Below, in pieces: positions 1 to 8,489 of a stretch of DNA of 37,674 nucleotides (its first letter is position 1; each line of letters starts with the position of its first letter). The stretch covers positions 1 to 37,674 of the forward strand of contig DUOT01000172.1 in assembly GCA_012838705.1 (NCBI GenBank), read 5' to 3'. Below the pieces are notes generated by a model. The model had not been told where the DNA came from. It saw nothing but the letters and a program-made list of their open reading frames with translations, and did not search any database. The DNA is from Acholeplasmataceae bacterium. GTDB taxonomy: Bacteria; Bacillota_I; Bacilli_A; ML615J-28; CAG-698. Made by a program: the position numbers and the translations under genes.

Positions 1-111
1 GGAATTCTTCAGGAGGGCCGTGGCATTGCCACCGCTAAAAATATCGCATTTGACAAGTCTTACGACTTGCCAGATCGTGTTATCAATATTGATCCTGAGG
101 TACTTGGGTAA
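1..111 (+). CDS. C-terminal fragment of a structural protein, possibly the major capsid protein (5' end outside window)
   Basis: Open frame 1 from base 1 to TAA at 109-111 (GILQEGRGIATAKNIAFDKSYDLPDRVINIDPEVLG*). Capsid call rests only on its position upstream of neck genes. Confidence 0.4.
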   Translation, partial: GILQEGRGIATAKNIAFDKSYDLPDRVINIDPEVLG

Positions 112-115
112 TTAA

Positions 116-463
116 ATGGCCCAATATCCAGTAGTAGTCAAGCTACTCTCTTTAGCTCCGCTATGGGAGCCAAAATCGAATACTAACTTTTGGAAGGTTG
201 GAGATGTCAGTCGCCCTCTAGATGAGGGCACTGACTTCTCTGCAATCAAGAAGTATGTTAAAGAGGGTCGTATGGCAGTTGTCCAAGGTTCTCTAGATGA
301 TGAACCTAAGAAAGAAACAAAAAAGACAACTACGAAGACCCAAAAAACTAAAGAAGAACCAAAAGTAGAAGTCGAAACTCCCAAAGAAGAAACTCAAACT
401 CCTGAAGAAGAGCTAGAGACCAAAAAGACTACAAAGAAATCAACCTCTAAGAAGAAAAAATAA
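116..463 (+). CDS. Small phage structural/accessory protein with K/E/T-rich low-complexity C-terminal tail
   Basis: 115-aa ORF with a compact N-terminal ~60 aa, then a highly charged repetitive tail (EPKKETKKTTTKTQKTKEEPKVEVETPKEE...KKSTSKKKK). Followed by a terminator-like hairpin. Confidence 0.7.
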   Translation: MAQYPVVVKLLSLAPLWEPKSNTNFWKVGDVSRPLDEGTDFSAIKKYVKEGRMAVVQGSLDDEPKKETKKTTTKTQKTKEEPKVEVETPKEETQTPEEELETKKTTKKSTSKKKK

Positions 464-467
464 TGAG

Positions 468-491
468 CGGGGAGCTTAATGCTCCCCTTTA
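468..491 (+). terminator. Hairpin GGGGAGC-TTAAT-GCTCCCC followed by TTT (intrinsic terminator-like)
   Basis: Perfect 7-bp inverted repeat, 5-nt loop, short T run, in the gap between two co-oriented ORFs. Confidence 0.6.
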
Positions 492-505
492 GTTGGGAGT
501 AGGTG

Positions 506-1954
506 ATGGAATTGGCGTATGTTGGAGGCAAAGGACTGCAAGTTGTTAGTATTAACCCGTCAAGATATGCGACTAATGTCCCTGTATCTGCTTCTATCAA
601 TATAGTGCTTAGCACTGATATTATTAATGTTGATGAAGCTAGTTTAGCTTCTGCTGTTAAAATTAGGCAAGCCAATTCTGGAGTAGACGTTCCTGGTGAG
701 TTTTCCTATAAGTCCAGAACTATAACTTTTATCCCTAGCGACTACCTGTCTCCTGGGGAGAGCTACACAGTAACCGTAATTGCTAATGCGCTAATAGCCT
801 TAGATGGTAGCACTATGGCTAGCAATTACATCTCCACATTCGCAACGTCTTCATCTGAAACCCCTGCAATACCAACCCTACTATCCCCAGCAAACTATTC
901 AATGCTTGGCGACATAGAACTAAAATGGTTATCAGAATCTGATTTGCACACTATCCAAATATCAAAATCCAATTCCTTTAGCACTATTGTGATTGAGTCC
1001 GTTGCCTTCTCTGGAAACACCTTTGTCCCTACCGAGCTAGAGCCAAACCAGCAATATTACTGGAGGGTAAAGGGAGTAAGCAACGATGGATCTTCTGGAG
1101 CATGGTCTGAGACTTGGACTTTTTACCGTGAGGACAAAACAGATGAAGCTGGCGATCAAGATGAAGACACCACTGAACACTTCAAAGTTGAAAGCGTTAG
1201 TCCTGAGTCACAAAGTTCTTTTGTGCCAGTGACTTTAAAAAATATAGTGATCAATTACACGAAGTCTCTTGCAGAAGAAAGCCTTGCTGATGATCAAATT
1301 AAAATCATCGCTAGACCTATAGATGATGAATATTTGGAAGATGTTCCATATTATACTGATTTCACTGTCGAGGTTGAAGGTAAAAGCGTTAAGATAGCTC
1401 TTAACCAAGAACTTGAACCAACAACCGAGTATAGGGTTCATATTGGAAAGAACCTTATCGCCTCTGTAGATGGAGAAACAATCTCCGAAGATATTAGCTG
1501 GCATTTTACCACTCCGCTCCTTCCCCACTATACCACCGTAGAACTTGTTCGTATGGATATTGGTGAATTTATTCAAGATGTATCTGATGACTATATCCAT
1601 AGAGTAATCCATGACGTTAGCAAATGGGCAGACTTTATTGCTGAACGACCAGTAAGCGAAAACAACATATCATATTATCGCTGTTATGTTCGATACGAAA
1701 CCGATATGAGGTTACTCAATACTCAGATTTTGAAACAGGCAGTACAAAGTGGAGAAGAAGTAAAACTGGGTGATTTCCAGATTGCTAAGAAGCAGGTCAA
1801 TCCAGCTAGCATAACTATGGCAACTAAATCCATCAAAGACAATCTAGATAAGTGTGAGAAGAGCTTGCGTGGCTCAAAAGGAAAAGCAAGGCCTAGAGTG
1901 GCGACAAAGAGCGAAACTGGCTATCCATATCCACTCACACAAAGAAGATTTTAG
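506..1954 (+). CDS. Head-tail connector/neck-region protein with SbsA/Big_5-type Ig-like domains flanking an FN3-like domain
   Basis: ORF 503-1954; ATG at 506 preferred (GGGAG SD). Ig-like: VVSINPSRYATNVPVSASINIVLSTDI...LSPGESYTVTVIANALIALDGSTMASNYISTFAT. FN3-like: PAIPTLLSPANYSMLGDIELKW...LEPNQQYYWRVKGVSNDGSSGAWSETWTF. Second Ig-like: VESVSPESQSSFVPVTLKNIVINYTKSL...LEPTTEYRVHIGKNLIASVDG...ISWHFTT. Confidence 0.65.
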   Translation: MELAYVGGKGLQVVSINPSRYATNVPVSASINIVLSTDIINVDEASLASAVKIRQANSGVDVPGEFSYKSRTITFIPSDYLSPGESYTVTVIANALIALDGSTMASNYISTFATSSSETPAIPTLLSPANYSMLGDIELKWLSESDLHTIQISKSNSFSTIVIESVAFSGNTFVPTELEPNQQYYWRVKGVSNDGSSGAWSETWTFYREDKTDEAGDQDEDTTEHFKVESVSPESQSSFVPVTLKNIVINYTKSLAEESLADDQIKIIARPIDDEYLEDVPYYTDFTVEVEGKSVKIALNQELEPTTEYRVHIGKNLIASVDGETISEDISWHFTTPLLPHYTTVELVRMDIGEFIQDVSDDYIHRVIHDVSKWADFIAERPVSENNISYYRCYVRYETDMRLLNTQILKQAVQSGEEVKLGDFQIAKKQVNPASITMATKSIKDNLDKCEKSLRGSKGKARPRVATKSETGYPYPLTQRRF

Positions 1955-1966
1955 GGAGGGATATAT

Positions 1967-2506
1967 ATGAATTTGAATCCCACACCTAAACCAACATTCG
2001 GAAACATAGACATTCAAGAAGAAGTCGAGAGACTAATCGACAGAGACGGTTTTTACGTAATACTGATAAGACCCATTATGCAAATGCGTTGTCTGTGCTG
2101 GAATGAGCAAACAAAAGAGGCCCGCTCTGATTGTCAAACATGTTTTGGTACTGGATACCTTTTAAAATTCGAAAGGCACAAGTGTCGTGACTTTAGAACA
2201 ACAGATAATTTTATCGCTAAGTCGCTTCAGCAGTTTGCAACAGGAACTCTGCTTGAGCCAGCTCAGTATTTCTACCTTAAAAAACAGTCAAATATATCCT
2301 CCAATATGTTTATAGTCATCGCTGAGTGGGACGGATTAAATCCAATCAAAGAAAGCATGGAGGCTTTTGAAGTAAATATTGTAGACAAACATAGAGGTAA
2401 AGGTGGCAAGCTTGAATATTATCGAGTAGGTGCAAAGAGTAGGCCAGACATAACAAATCGTCTACAAAGAGCACCTATTAAGAACTTGCAGGTGATTGAT
2501 AAATGA
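1967..2506 (+). CDS. Neck/head-completion-type phage protein with Cys-rich (putative Zn-binding) motif
   Basis: 179 aa with CLCWNEQTKEARSDCQTCFGTGY (CxC...CxxCxGxG). Gene order lies between connector and sheath genes. Overlaps next ORF by ATGA. Confidence 0.55.
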   Translation: MNLNPTPKPTFGNIDIQEEVERLIDRDGFYVILIRPIMQMRCLCWNEQTKEARSDCQTCFGTGYLLKFERHKCRDFRTTDNFIAKSLQQFATGTLLEPAQYFYLKKQSNISSNMFIVIAEWDGLNPIKESMEAFEVNIVDKHRGKGGKLEYYRVGAKSRPDITNRLQRAPIKNLQVIDK

Positions 2507-3603
2507 TTGCCACAACCATTCCTTCTGTTACTTTTCTAGAAAGACTTCTAAGTCCACCCAACTCCACATTTTCAAATAATCTGCTATTGATTGGAACTTC
2601 AGAAAAAGGGCTAACTCCAGACCTATCATTTTCACCAGCATACGTGCACAACCGAAAAAGCGCCAAAGCTTATTTTGGTAGTGGTAGATTGGTCGAAGCC
2701 TACAATGAGGCTTACAGCGCTGGTGCTAGAAACATTTACCTTCTAAGAATAAACAAAGATGGAGAAACCTTTATCCCATCTGGAGAGCTACTAAACAGGC
2801 TCGAAATTGTTTATTCCCTCATACAAAGCCTTCCATTTCATATCATTGTTCCCCTAGATGTATTTCTTGAAGACGAAATAAATGACACAAGTCTCGCACT
2901 ACAGTTTGCGTCTTTCTTGCATAACAAAGAAAGTAAATCTATTGGAATTATAGGTGCTCGCTCTCAAAGTGCAGATGGACTACTAAGTAATTCCATTATG
3001 AACAACAAGATCAAGGCTACATCTGGCTCAGAAATGATTGATATTAGTTACTACCTTTCTGTTGTCCCTCAGCTTTTCGCCTTCACTCTTAACAATGAAA
3101 GATATATTGCAAATGCATCAGCATCATATGCTGGTATGCTTAGTTCTTTGGGTTCAGAAGTATCTTCTACAAACAAACCTCTCCTGGGTGTTGACAGAAT
3201 AGAAACTGAATTTCCCAAAGAAAAGATTAATGACCTTGTAGAGATTGGCTATGTAATTTTTAGAGAGAGTCAGCGAAGAGGTATAGTTCCTATTCAGGGC
3301 AACACTATGGCCCATCCTTCCTCCCCATTTTCCTCTGTCTCGTGCGTCAGAGTCTTGCATGAGGCAGTTTCCCGCATACAGTCTTATGTTGATATGTATA
3401 TTGGAGAAGAGTTCGGAAAGTCATCTGAGATAATTACGGAAGCAGCAAATAAAGAGTTGCTGGGTATGGTTAAAGACGGCAAAATCAAGTCTTTTAGTGT
3501 TAGCCCCAAAACAGAAGGTCTTCATGATCTTCATTTGCACATAGAGATTGTGCCTATAGGAGAAATACTCTCGATTGGTACAGATGTGCAGTTTGAAATA
3601 TAA
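2503..3603 (+). CDS. Tail-sheath-like protein (short paralog)
   Basis: N-terminal NLLLIGTSEKGL...SAKAYFGSGRLVEAYNEAYSAGARNIYLLRI parallels RILILGTAVDGP...DADRLFGEYTG...ALHQALSAGAGEVRVMRV of the sheath at 4223. C-terminal CVRVLHEAVSRIQSYVDMYIGEEF...LHIEIVPIGEILSIGTDVQF parallels VRIVNAAIGVTREATEPFIGEAG...IELELVPAFELRKIKTVVTV. Confidence 0.65.
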   Translation: MIATTIPSVTFLERLLSPPNSTFSNNLLLIGTSEKGLTPDLSFSPAYVHNRKSAKAYFGSGRLVEAYNEAYSAGARNIYLLRINKDGETFIPSGELLNRLEIVYSLIQSLPFHIIVPLDVFLEDEINDTSLALQFASFLHNKESKSIGIIGARSQSADGLLSNSIMNNKIKATSGSEMIDISYYLSVVPQLFAFTLNNERYIANASASYAGMLSSLGSEVSSTNKPLLGVDRIETEFPKEKINDLVEIGYVIFRESQRRGIVPIQGNTMAHPSSPFSSVSCVRVLHEAVSRIQSYVDMYIGEEFGKSSEIITEAANKELLGMVKDGKIKSFSVSPKTEGLHDLHLHIEIVPIGEILSIGTDVQFEI

Positions 3604-3614
3604 GGGGTGAGTCT

Positions 3615-4223
3615 ATGTCAGAAAGGCTACAGGCTGATAATAATGCTTCTATTTTCGATTTTACACGCCTTGTAAAACAAGTATGGGATGTTACCCAAAG
3701 GGATGGAGATAGGCCTGTTGAGATTTATCAGGCTTACCCTGTAAACATTGACGTCAATAGTTCTTTCCCAGTGATAACTCACATGATCACAACGAAACAA
3801 CCATCTGAGAGCATGCCTGAGCCAAGATCAAGGATTCGACACATATTTGACGATGGTAGTGATTCTAGGATTATAGTTACTGGGCAACGCTTTGATTATG
3901 ACGTCTTATTTTCAATTTGGACTGAAACCAATCAAGAAGCAGAGCATCTAGCAGAGGAATTTGAGGAATTTATGTATACCTATACAGGTCTATTTAAGAG
4001 GCAAGGGGTTGTCGACGTAAGGTTTCAAGGAACATTCTTAGAGCCCTCATATCTTGCAACTATTAGGCCGAATCAAGTCCCTCTTCCAGAGTATCTTGAA
4101 AACAAAAGAAGTCGCACTCTAATTTATAGGGTGACTATCGAGCGCTTGCGTCAAGTCGACACAAGGGCTATTGATAATATCTTAGTTAAGATTGTCGAGA
4201 AACAAAATAAGGAGGAAGAATAA
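3615..4223 (+). CDS. Neck/tail-completion (tail terminator-like) protein
   Basis: 202 aa. Position immediately before sheath; content FDYDVLFSIWTETNQEAEHLAEEFEEFMYTYTGLFKRQGVVDVRFQG typical of neck/terminator-type proteins. Confidence 0.5.
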   Translation: MSERLQADNNASIFDFTRLVKQVWDVTQRDGDRPVEIYQAYPVNIDVNSSFPVITHMITTKQPSESMPEPRSRIRHIFDDGSDSRIIVTGQRFDYDVLFSIWTETNQEAEHLAEEFEEFMYTYTGLFKRQGVVDVRFQGTFLEPSYLATIRPNQVPLPEYLENKRSRTLIYRVTIERLRQVDTRAIDNILVKIVEKQNKEEE

Positions 4224-5731
4224 TGCCTTATAATTTACCTGGATTTGCTTCCGAGTTGCGAGACACTCGTATGTACCTTACGAATGCCACAACTTCTGGA
4301 AGAGATCGCATCCTGATTTTGGGTACTGCTGTTGATGGTCCTGTCAATATTCCTGTTGTGGTTAACCGTGTTGACGATGCCGATAGACTTTTCGGCGAAT
4401 ATACTGGAGATTCTTACGGCGCAACCCTATTGCCAGCCCTTCACCAGGCATTGTCTGCTGGAGCAGGTGAGGTTCGGGTTATGCGTGTTGGTGGCGAATA
4501 TGCCAAATTAACACTCAAAGATGAAGCAGAGAACGAAGTATTTGAAGTTAGAGGTCAGTATCCTGGCGTTAAATACAATGGTGTAAAAGTGGAAGTCGCT
4601 GAAGGAACTGACGGCAAAGAGCTTATTATTACCGACCTTTTGGGTGTAGATCATAAGTACATTCTTAAAAACTATGCAAGCTACGGATCTCTTGCTCAGG
4701 CTATCAATAGTCAAGCTAACGATGCGTCTGCGGTTGTAGTTGGTGCTGTTGGAGCTTCTGTAGAGCTGGCTCTTGCATCAGCAGAAACCTTAGCTGGTGG
4801 CGATGACGGGATCAATAAGACCCAAGAGCAATTGTACACCGCAATGAGCGATGCTCTTGACTTACTCGTAGACTATGACGTTGATATTATTGTTGTTGCT
4901 GGCCTATACGTAACAGTAAATGGTTCAAGTGTAGGCTTTGAAGCAGCTAATCTCCTTGCAAAGCATTGCTATGAGGCATCTCAACGTGTTGGCGAGAGAC
5001 ATGGTGTTATCGCTGTACAGCCTATCGAAAATCCAACGCTCGATGCAATTAAAAACACTGTAGATGCTCTAGCACAATCTGATGTTAATCTCCAACATGA
5101 CTCTATTGTTGGTAGCAACGGCGAGCCATTAGATGTTGGTAAATACATCTCGATTGTGTTTGCTGAGCCTATTTATAGCGACCACAAGTTGGGTGTATAT
5201 ACTTCCGATGGTGCAAGCTCATACGCTGGTTTAATTACCACCTTGGCTCCAGAGTCAGCAACAACTAACAAGGTTGTAAATGGCGTTCAGGGTATGCGTT
5301 ATATCTTGTCTCCAGCACAGTTGAACAACCTTGCATCTAAGCGCTTTGTAACCTTACGTAATCGTGTAGGTCGTGGCGTAGTTGTAACCGATGGTGTCAC
5401 CGCTGCTCGTCCTGGATCTGACTATGGTCGTCTGTCTACTGTTCGCATTGTTAACGCAGCTATCGGTGTTACTCGTGAAGCAACAGAGCCGTTTATTGGC
5501 GAAGCTGGAACACCTCAGCACTTTAACTCTATGCAGACTGCTATTGAGTCTGGATTAAGTGCTATGAAGATGGCTGGCGCTATTGTCGATTATCGCTTTA
5601 CCATCCTTGCTAACCCAATGGATTTGGCACGTGGCGAAGCTGTTATTGAGCTAGAGCTTGTTCCTGCATTCGAACTCAGAAAGATTAAGACAGTTGTAAC
5701 TGTACGAGCAAGCTTTGATAATGCTCAATAA
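4223..5731 (+). CDS. Contractile tail sheath protein
   Basis: 502 aa; AGGAGG SD. Sheath-like N-terminal Rossmann-like ILILGTAVDGP and C-terminal LSTVRIVNAAIGVTREATEPFIGE...ANPMDLARGEAVIELELVPAFELRKIKTVVTV. Confidence 0.88.
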   Translation: MPYNLPGFASELRDTRMYLTNATTSGRDRILILGTAVDGPVNIPVVVNRVDDADRLFGEYTGDSYGATLLPALHQALSAGAGEVRVMRVGGEYAKLTLKDEAENEVFEVRGQYPGVKYNGVKVEVAEGTDGKELIITDLLGVDHKYILKNYASYGSLAQAINSQANDASAVVVGAVGASVELALASAETLAGGDDGINKTQEQLYTAMSDALDLLVDYDVDIIVVAGLYVTVNGSSVGFEAANLLAKHCYEASQRVGERHGVIAVQPIENPTLDAIKNTVDALAQSDVNLQHDSIVGSNGEPLDVGKYISIVFAEPIYSDHKLGVYTSDGASSYAGLITTLAPESATTNKVVNGVQGMRYILSPAQLNNLASKRFVTLRNRVGRGVVVTDGVTAARPGSDYGRLSTVRIVNAAIGVTREATEPFIGEAGTPQHFNSMQTAIESGLSAMKMAGAIVDYRFTILANPMDLARGEAVIELELVPAFELRKIKTVVTVRASFDNAQ

Positions 5732-5760
5732 TAGTACTTTATAAATAAAGGAGGATGGAG

Positions 5761-6324
5761 ATGGCTACCGACAACTATACAAGGACGTTTACGTCTTTCT
5801 CAGGTGCTGATATTGTTGCTACCTTCGGCTCCAAGGTAATCGGAGAACTTCAGGGTATCACCTACAGTGTTACCCGTGAAAAAGCACCGATTTATACTCT
5901 AGGAAGCCCAGACCCACGTAGCTTCTCACGTGGCAAACGTGGCATTGCTGGTAACTTGGTGTTTACCGTATTCGACCGTGACGCACTCTTATCCGAGCTA
6001 GGCGCAGGTCAGAAAATCTACGGAATCGGACGTGGCTTGGACTACTCTAAGGAAGGGGGCCCCACTGCTATTCACGAATGGAACCCAACTGTTCCTACTG
6101 ATAACGATCGTGATGCAAGAGCAACCAATGTTAGCTACGTAGACGAGCTTCCGCCTTTTGATATCACCATTACTTTTGCGAATGAATATGGTCAAATGGC
6201 TGTGATGAAGATCTTTGGAGTCGAAATCCTGAACGAAGGTTCGGGTATGTCTATTGATGATGTTGTAACCGAACGTGCTATGACTTATGTAGCTCGCAGA
6301 ATTGAGCATATTGCTCGGAAGTAG
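5761..6324 (+). CDS. Tail tube protein, copy 1
   Basis: ORF listed from 5755; AAGGAGG at 5748-5754 favours ATG 5761 (MATDNYTRTFTSFSGADIVATF...). ~96% similar at both ends to the next ORF; immediately after sheath. Confidence 0.85.
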   Translation: MATDNYTRTFTSFSGADIVATFGSKVIGELQGITYSVTREKAPIYTLGSPDPRSFSRGKRGIAGNLVFTVFDRDALLSELGAGQKIYGIGRGLDYSKEGGPTAIHEWNPTVPTDNDRDARATNVSYVDELPPFDITITFANEYGQMAVMKIFGVEILNEGSGMSIDDVVTERAMTYVARRIEHIARK

Positions 6325-6332
6325 AACGCTAA

Positions 6333-6357
6333 GGGGGCCCAGTCGGGCTCCCTCTTA
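6333..6357 (+). terminator. Hairpin GGGGGCCC-AGTC-GGGCTCCC followed by TCTT
   Basis: 8-bp stem with one G-T wobble, 4-nt loop, in intergenic gap after tube copy 1. Confidence 0.5.
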
Positions 6358-6374
6358 TGAAAGGATGTGAAGAA

Positions 6375-6932
6375 GTGGCTGACAACTATACAAAAACATT
6401 TACGTCCTTTTCGGGCGCCGATATTGTCGCAACATTTAACGACAAAGTTATTGGCGAGCTACAAGGGATCACCTATAGTGTTACACGTGAAAAGGCTCCT
6501 ATCTACACTCTTGGTAGTCCTGACCCACGCAGTTTTTCACGTGGGAAGCGTGGAATTGCTGGTAACTTAGTCTTTACGGTGTTCGATAGAGATGCACTTA
6601 TGGAAGAGATGGGTGAAAAATATATATATGGTGTTGATCGAAGCCTGGGAAGTTCTAGAGCCGACTACACCATGGATGAATGGAACCAGTTTATGACAGA
6701 ACTAAATGGCGACCCATACCATAGCCCTCAATTGGCTAAGTATGTAGATGAATTGCCTCCATTCGACGTCACAATCACCTTCGCTAACGAATACGGTCAA
6801 ATGGCTGTAATGAGAATTTTCGGCGTAGAAATTCTGAACGAAGGCTCTGGCATGTCGATTGATGACGTGGTTACTGAGCGTGCCATGACATATATTGCAC
6901 GAAGAATCGAACACATTAAGCGCATTGATTAA
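6375..6932 (+). CDS. Tail tube protein, copy 2
   Basis: ORF listed from 6357; GTG 6375 downstream of AAAGGATG gives VADNYTKTFTSFSGADIVATFNDKVIGELQGITYSVTREKAPIYTLGSPDPRSFSRGKRGIAGNLVFTVFDRDAL, nearly identical to copy 1. Confidence 0.85.
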   Translation: MADNYTKTFTSFSGADIVATFNDKVIGELQGITYSVTREKAPIYTLGSPDPRSFSRGKRGIAGNLVFTVFDRDALMEEMGEKYIYGVDRSLGSSRADYTMDEWNQFMTELNGDPYHSPQLAKYVDELPPFDVTITFANEYGQMAVMRIFGVEILNEGSGMSIDDVVTERAMTYIARRIEHIKRID

Positions 6933-6939
6933 AATGCTC

Positions 6940-6967
6940 AAGGGGGCTCTTTTGAGCTCCCTTTTTT
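6940..6967 (+). terminator. Intrinsic terminator: AAGGGGGCTC-TTTT-GAGCTCCCTT + T-run
   Basis: 10-bp stem (one G-T wobble), tetraloop, T6 run, directly downstream of tube copy 2. Confidence 0.75.
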
Positions 6968-6987
6968 CATTATAAGGTGGTGCTCTA

Positions 6988-7506
6988 ATGTCATTAAAAC
7001 AATATGCATCTTTTAACTCTTACTCTGGAGCAGATATTGTTGCAAGTATAAACCTCAACGGTAAGAATCGTGTTTTTGGAGAAATACAAACCCTCACCTA
7101 CTCTATCCACAGAGAGAAAGGGCAAGTGAGGGCATTAGGCCACACAAACGTCAAGGGGTTTACTTATGGTCCAAGAACAATAGCTGGCTCCCTAATCTTT
7201 ACCGTCTTTGATAGACACGTAATGGATGCATTCAAAAGACAAATGCTACACGATCTTCCCGATAAACTTACTGCTGGCAACTTCATCACAGATGAACTGC
7301 CACCTTTTGATATTACAATCACATTCGCAAACGAATATGGTCACATGTCTAGACTTGCGATCTATGGTGTAACTATTGTTGACGAAGGACAAACCATGTC
7401 TGTAGATGACATGATGACTGAAAACATAATGAGCTACATGGCTAGAGACATTGAGCTCATGACAGCTATGGGCGATGGGCTATGGACGATGGGCTATGGG
7501 CGATGA
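6988..7506 (+). CDS. Tail tube-like protein, divergent copy 3
   Basis: MSLKQYASFNSYSGADIVASINLNGKNRVFGEIQTLTYSIHREKGQVRALG...GPRTIAGSLIFTVFDR...DELPPFDITITFANEYGHMSRLAIYGVTIVDEGQTMSVDDMMTE aligns along its length with copies 1 and 2. Confidence 0.8.
   Translation: MSLKQYASFNSYSGADIVASINLNGKNRVFGEIQTLTYSIHREKGQVRALGHTNVKGFTYGPRTIAGSLIFTVFDRHVMDAFKRQMLHDLPDKLTAGNFITDELPPFDITITFANEYGHMSRLAIYGVTIVDEGQTMSVDDMMTENIMSYMARDIELMTAMGDGLWTMGYGR
7465..7506. repeat. 3 x 14-bp tandem repeat (gctatggRcgatgR) ending at the stop codon of tube copy 3
   Basis: gctatgggcgatgg | gctatggacgatgg | gctatgggcgatga read directly. Confidence 0.9.
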
Positions 7507-8375
7507 GCAACTGAAATAAACAGATAATTTCCACTCCAATCAAAAGACGGGCTTCCATGCCAAATATAGCCTTCACGGAGCGAGTGGTTTTTACCAGTCT
7601 CTGGATCTATCCATCTTAGGTTAGAGCCTACTATTCCATTTGGGAAAACAAAATGTTGCGAGTAAATAATTAAATCGTCCCATTTTCTGACCGTAGCATG
7701 GAGTCCGCCATCTGTTGTTAGTCTATGCATTGTTCCTTCTTCTATATCCACATACCATAGATCAGAATTAGGCAAATCATCAATCAGTATGGATGGTTCG
7801 TTCATTAAATTAGATCCAAATATTATTCTTTTCCCATCTGGGAAAAACTTGGGATAGTCTGCATAAGCTGGGATATCGACAACTATTTTTAGGTTTTTCA
7901 TGTCGGGGTCGGCGACAACGAGCTGCTCTCGATTTGGCGAAATGATTCTTTTGAATACTATTTTCGTACCGTCAAAGCTCCATGATGGTTGTGTCTCTGC
8001 ATACCTAGAATTAGATAGCTTTTCTTCATTTTCTCCACTAGGTTTAATTCTCCATATGGCGGAATCTCTATGGAACAGAATCCATTCTCCATCAGGCGAC
8101 CAACTCGGGTGTGAGCCTTTGGTTAAAAACCTATAGTTGTAGATATTCCCTGGCTGTGCAATATAAAGATTGCCACCGTCTTCAAACACTACTTTTTCAG
8201 AATCAGATGCTGATGCTCTATACCCAACTGCACTTACTGCTGAATATGACTTTAAAGGAAAGGCCAGATCATCTGGAGCAACAACATAGTTTGCAAGTGG
8301 GTGTGTTAGCCAAGCATCTGCGTATCCACCAATCAACAGCATCAACACGAAGACGATCAAAATCCGTTTTCTCAC
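7494..8375 (-). CDS. Secreted/membrane-anchored PD40 (TolB-like) beta-propeller protein, reverse-strand moron
   Basis: ORF listed 7494-8459; GTG start at 8375 has SD GGGGTGAT. N-terminal VRKRILIVFVLMLLIGGYADAWL resembles a signal peptide. Repeated PSWSPDGEWILFHRDSAIWRIKPSG, PSWSFDGTKIVFKR, PKFFPDGKRIIFGS, PSFDWSGNYLFIS blades. Confidence 0.8.
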   Translation of the reverse strand: MRKRILIVFVLMLLIGGYADAWLTHPLANYVVAPDDLAFPLKSYSAVSAVGYRASASDSEKVVFEDGGNLYIAQPGNIYNYRFLTKGSHPSWSPDGEWILFHRDSAIWRIKPSGENEEKLSNSRYAETQPSWSFDGTKIVFKRIISPNREQLVVADPDMKNLKIVVDIPAYADYPKFFPDGKRIIFGSNLMNEPSILIDDLPNSDLWYVDIEEGTMHRLTTDGGLHATVRKWDDLIIYSQHFVFPNGIVGSNLRWIDPETGKNHSLREGYIWHGSPSFDWSGNYLFISVAHRP

Positions 8376-8406
8376 TTTATCACCCCATGTGGTTTTCTTA
8401 ATGCTT

Positions 8407-8415
8407 ATTATACCA
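8407..8415 (-). promoter_or_regulatory. Extended -10 promoter (TGGTATAAT) for the reverse-strand moron
   Basis: Reverse complement of attatacca at 8407-8415 is TGG-TATAAT, a perfect TGn extended -10, about 30 nt upstream of the GTG start. No good -35. Confidence 0.65.
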
Positions 8416-8489
8416 CAAAATAAACTATTTAACCAGAAAAAAGAGGGAAAAAGTAGCAAATATAGAAATATATAAAGGGGCTATTGTTT

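Noticed and set aside
112-384. Minus-strand ORF (90 aa) and many similar minus-strand ORFs of 60-134 aa throughout the giant genes
   Set aside because: Lie antisense within clearly coding plus-strand ORFs, lack Shine-Dalgarno sites or recognisable domains, and have low-complexity or compositionally odd translations. Treated as shadow ORFs.
1235-1612. 125-aa minus-strand ORF inside the Ig/FN3 neck gene
   Set aside because: Fully embedded in a well-supported plus-strand CDS, no domain signal; probably spurious.
6600-6770. Variable central segment between tube copies as a diversity-generating-retroelement target
   Set aside because: No reverse transcriptase or template repeat visible in the window, and differences include indels and all base types rather than A-specific substitutions.
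8461-8489. TATATAAAG-like element as a phage late promoter for the 8490 gene
   Set aside because: AT-rich and suggestive, but no consistent -35 or repeated late-promoter motif was seen elsewhere in the window.
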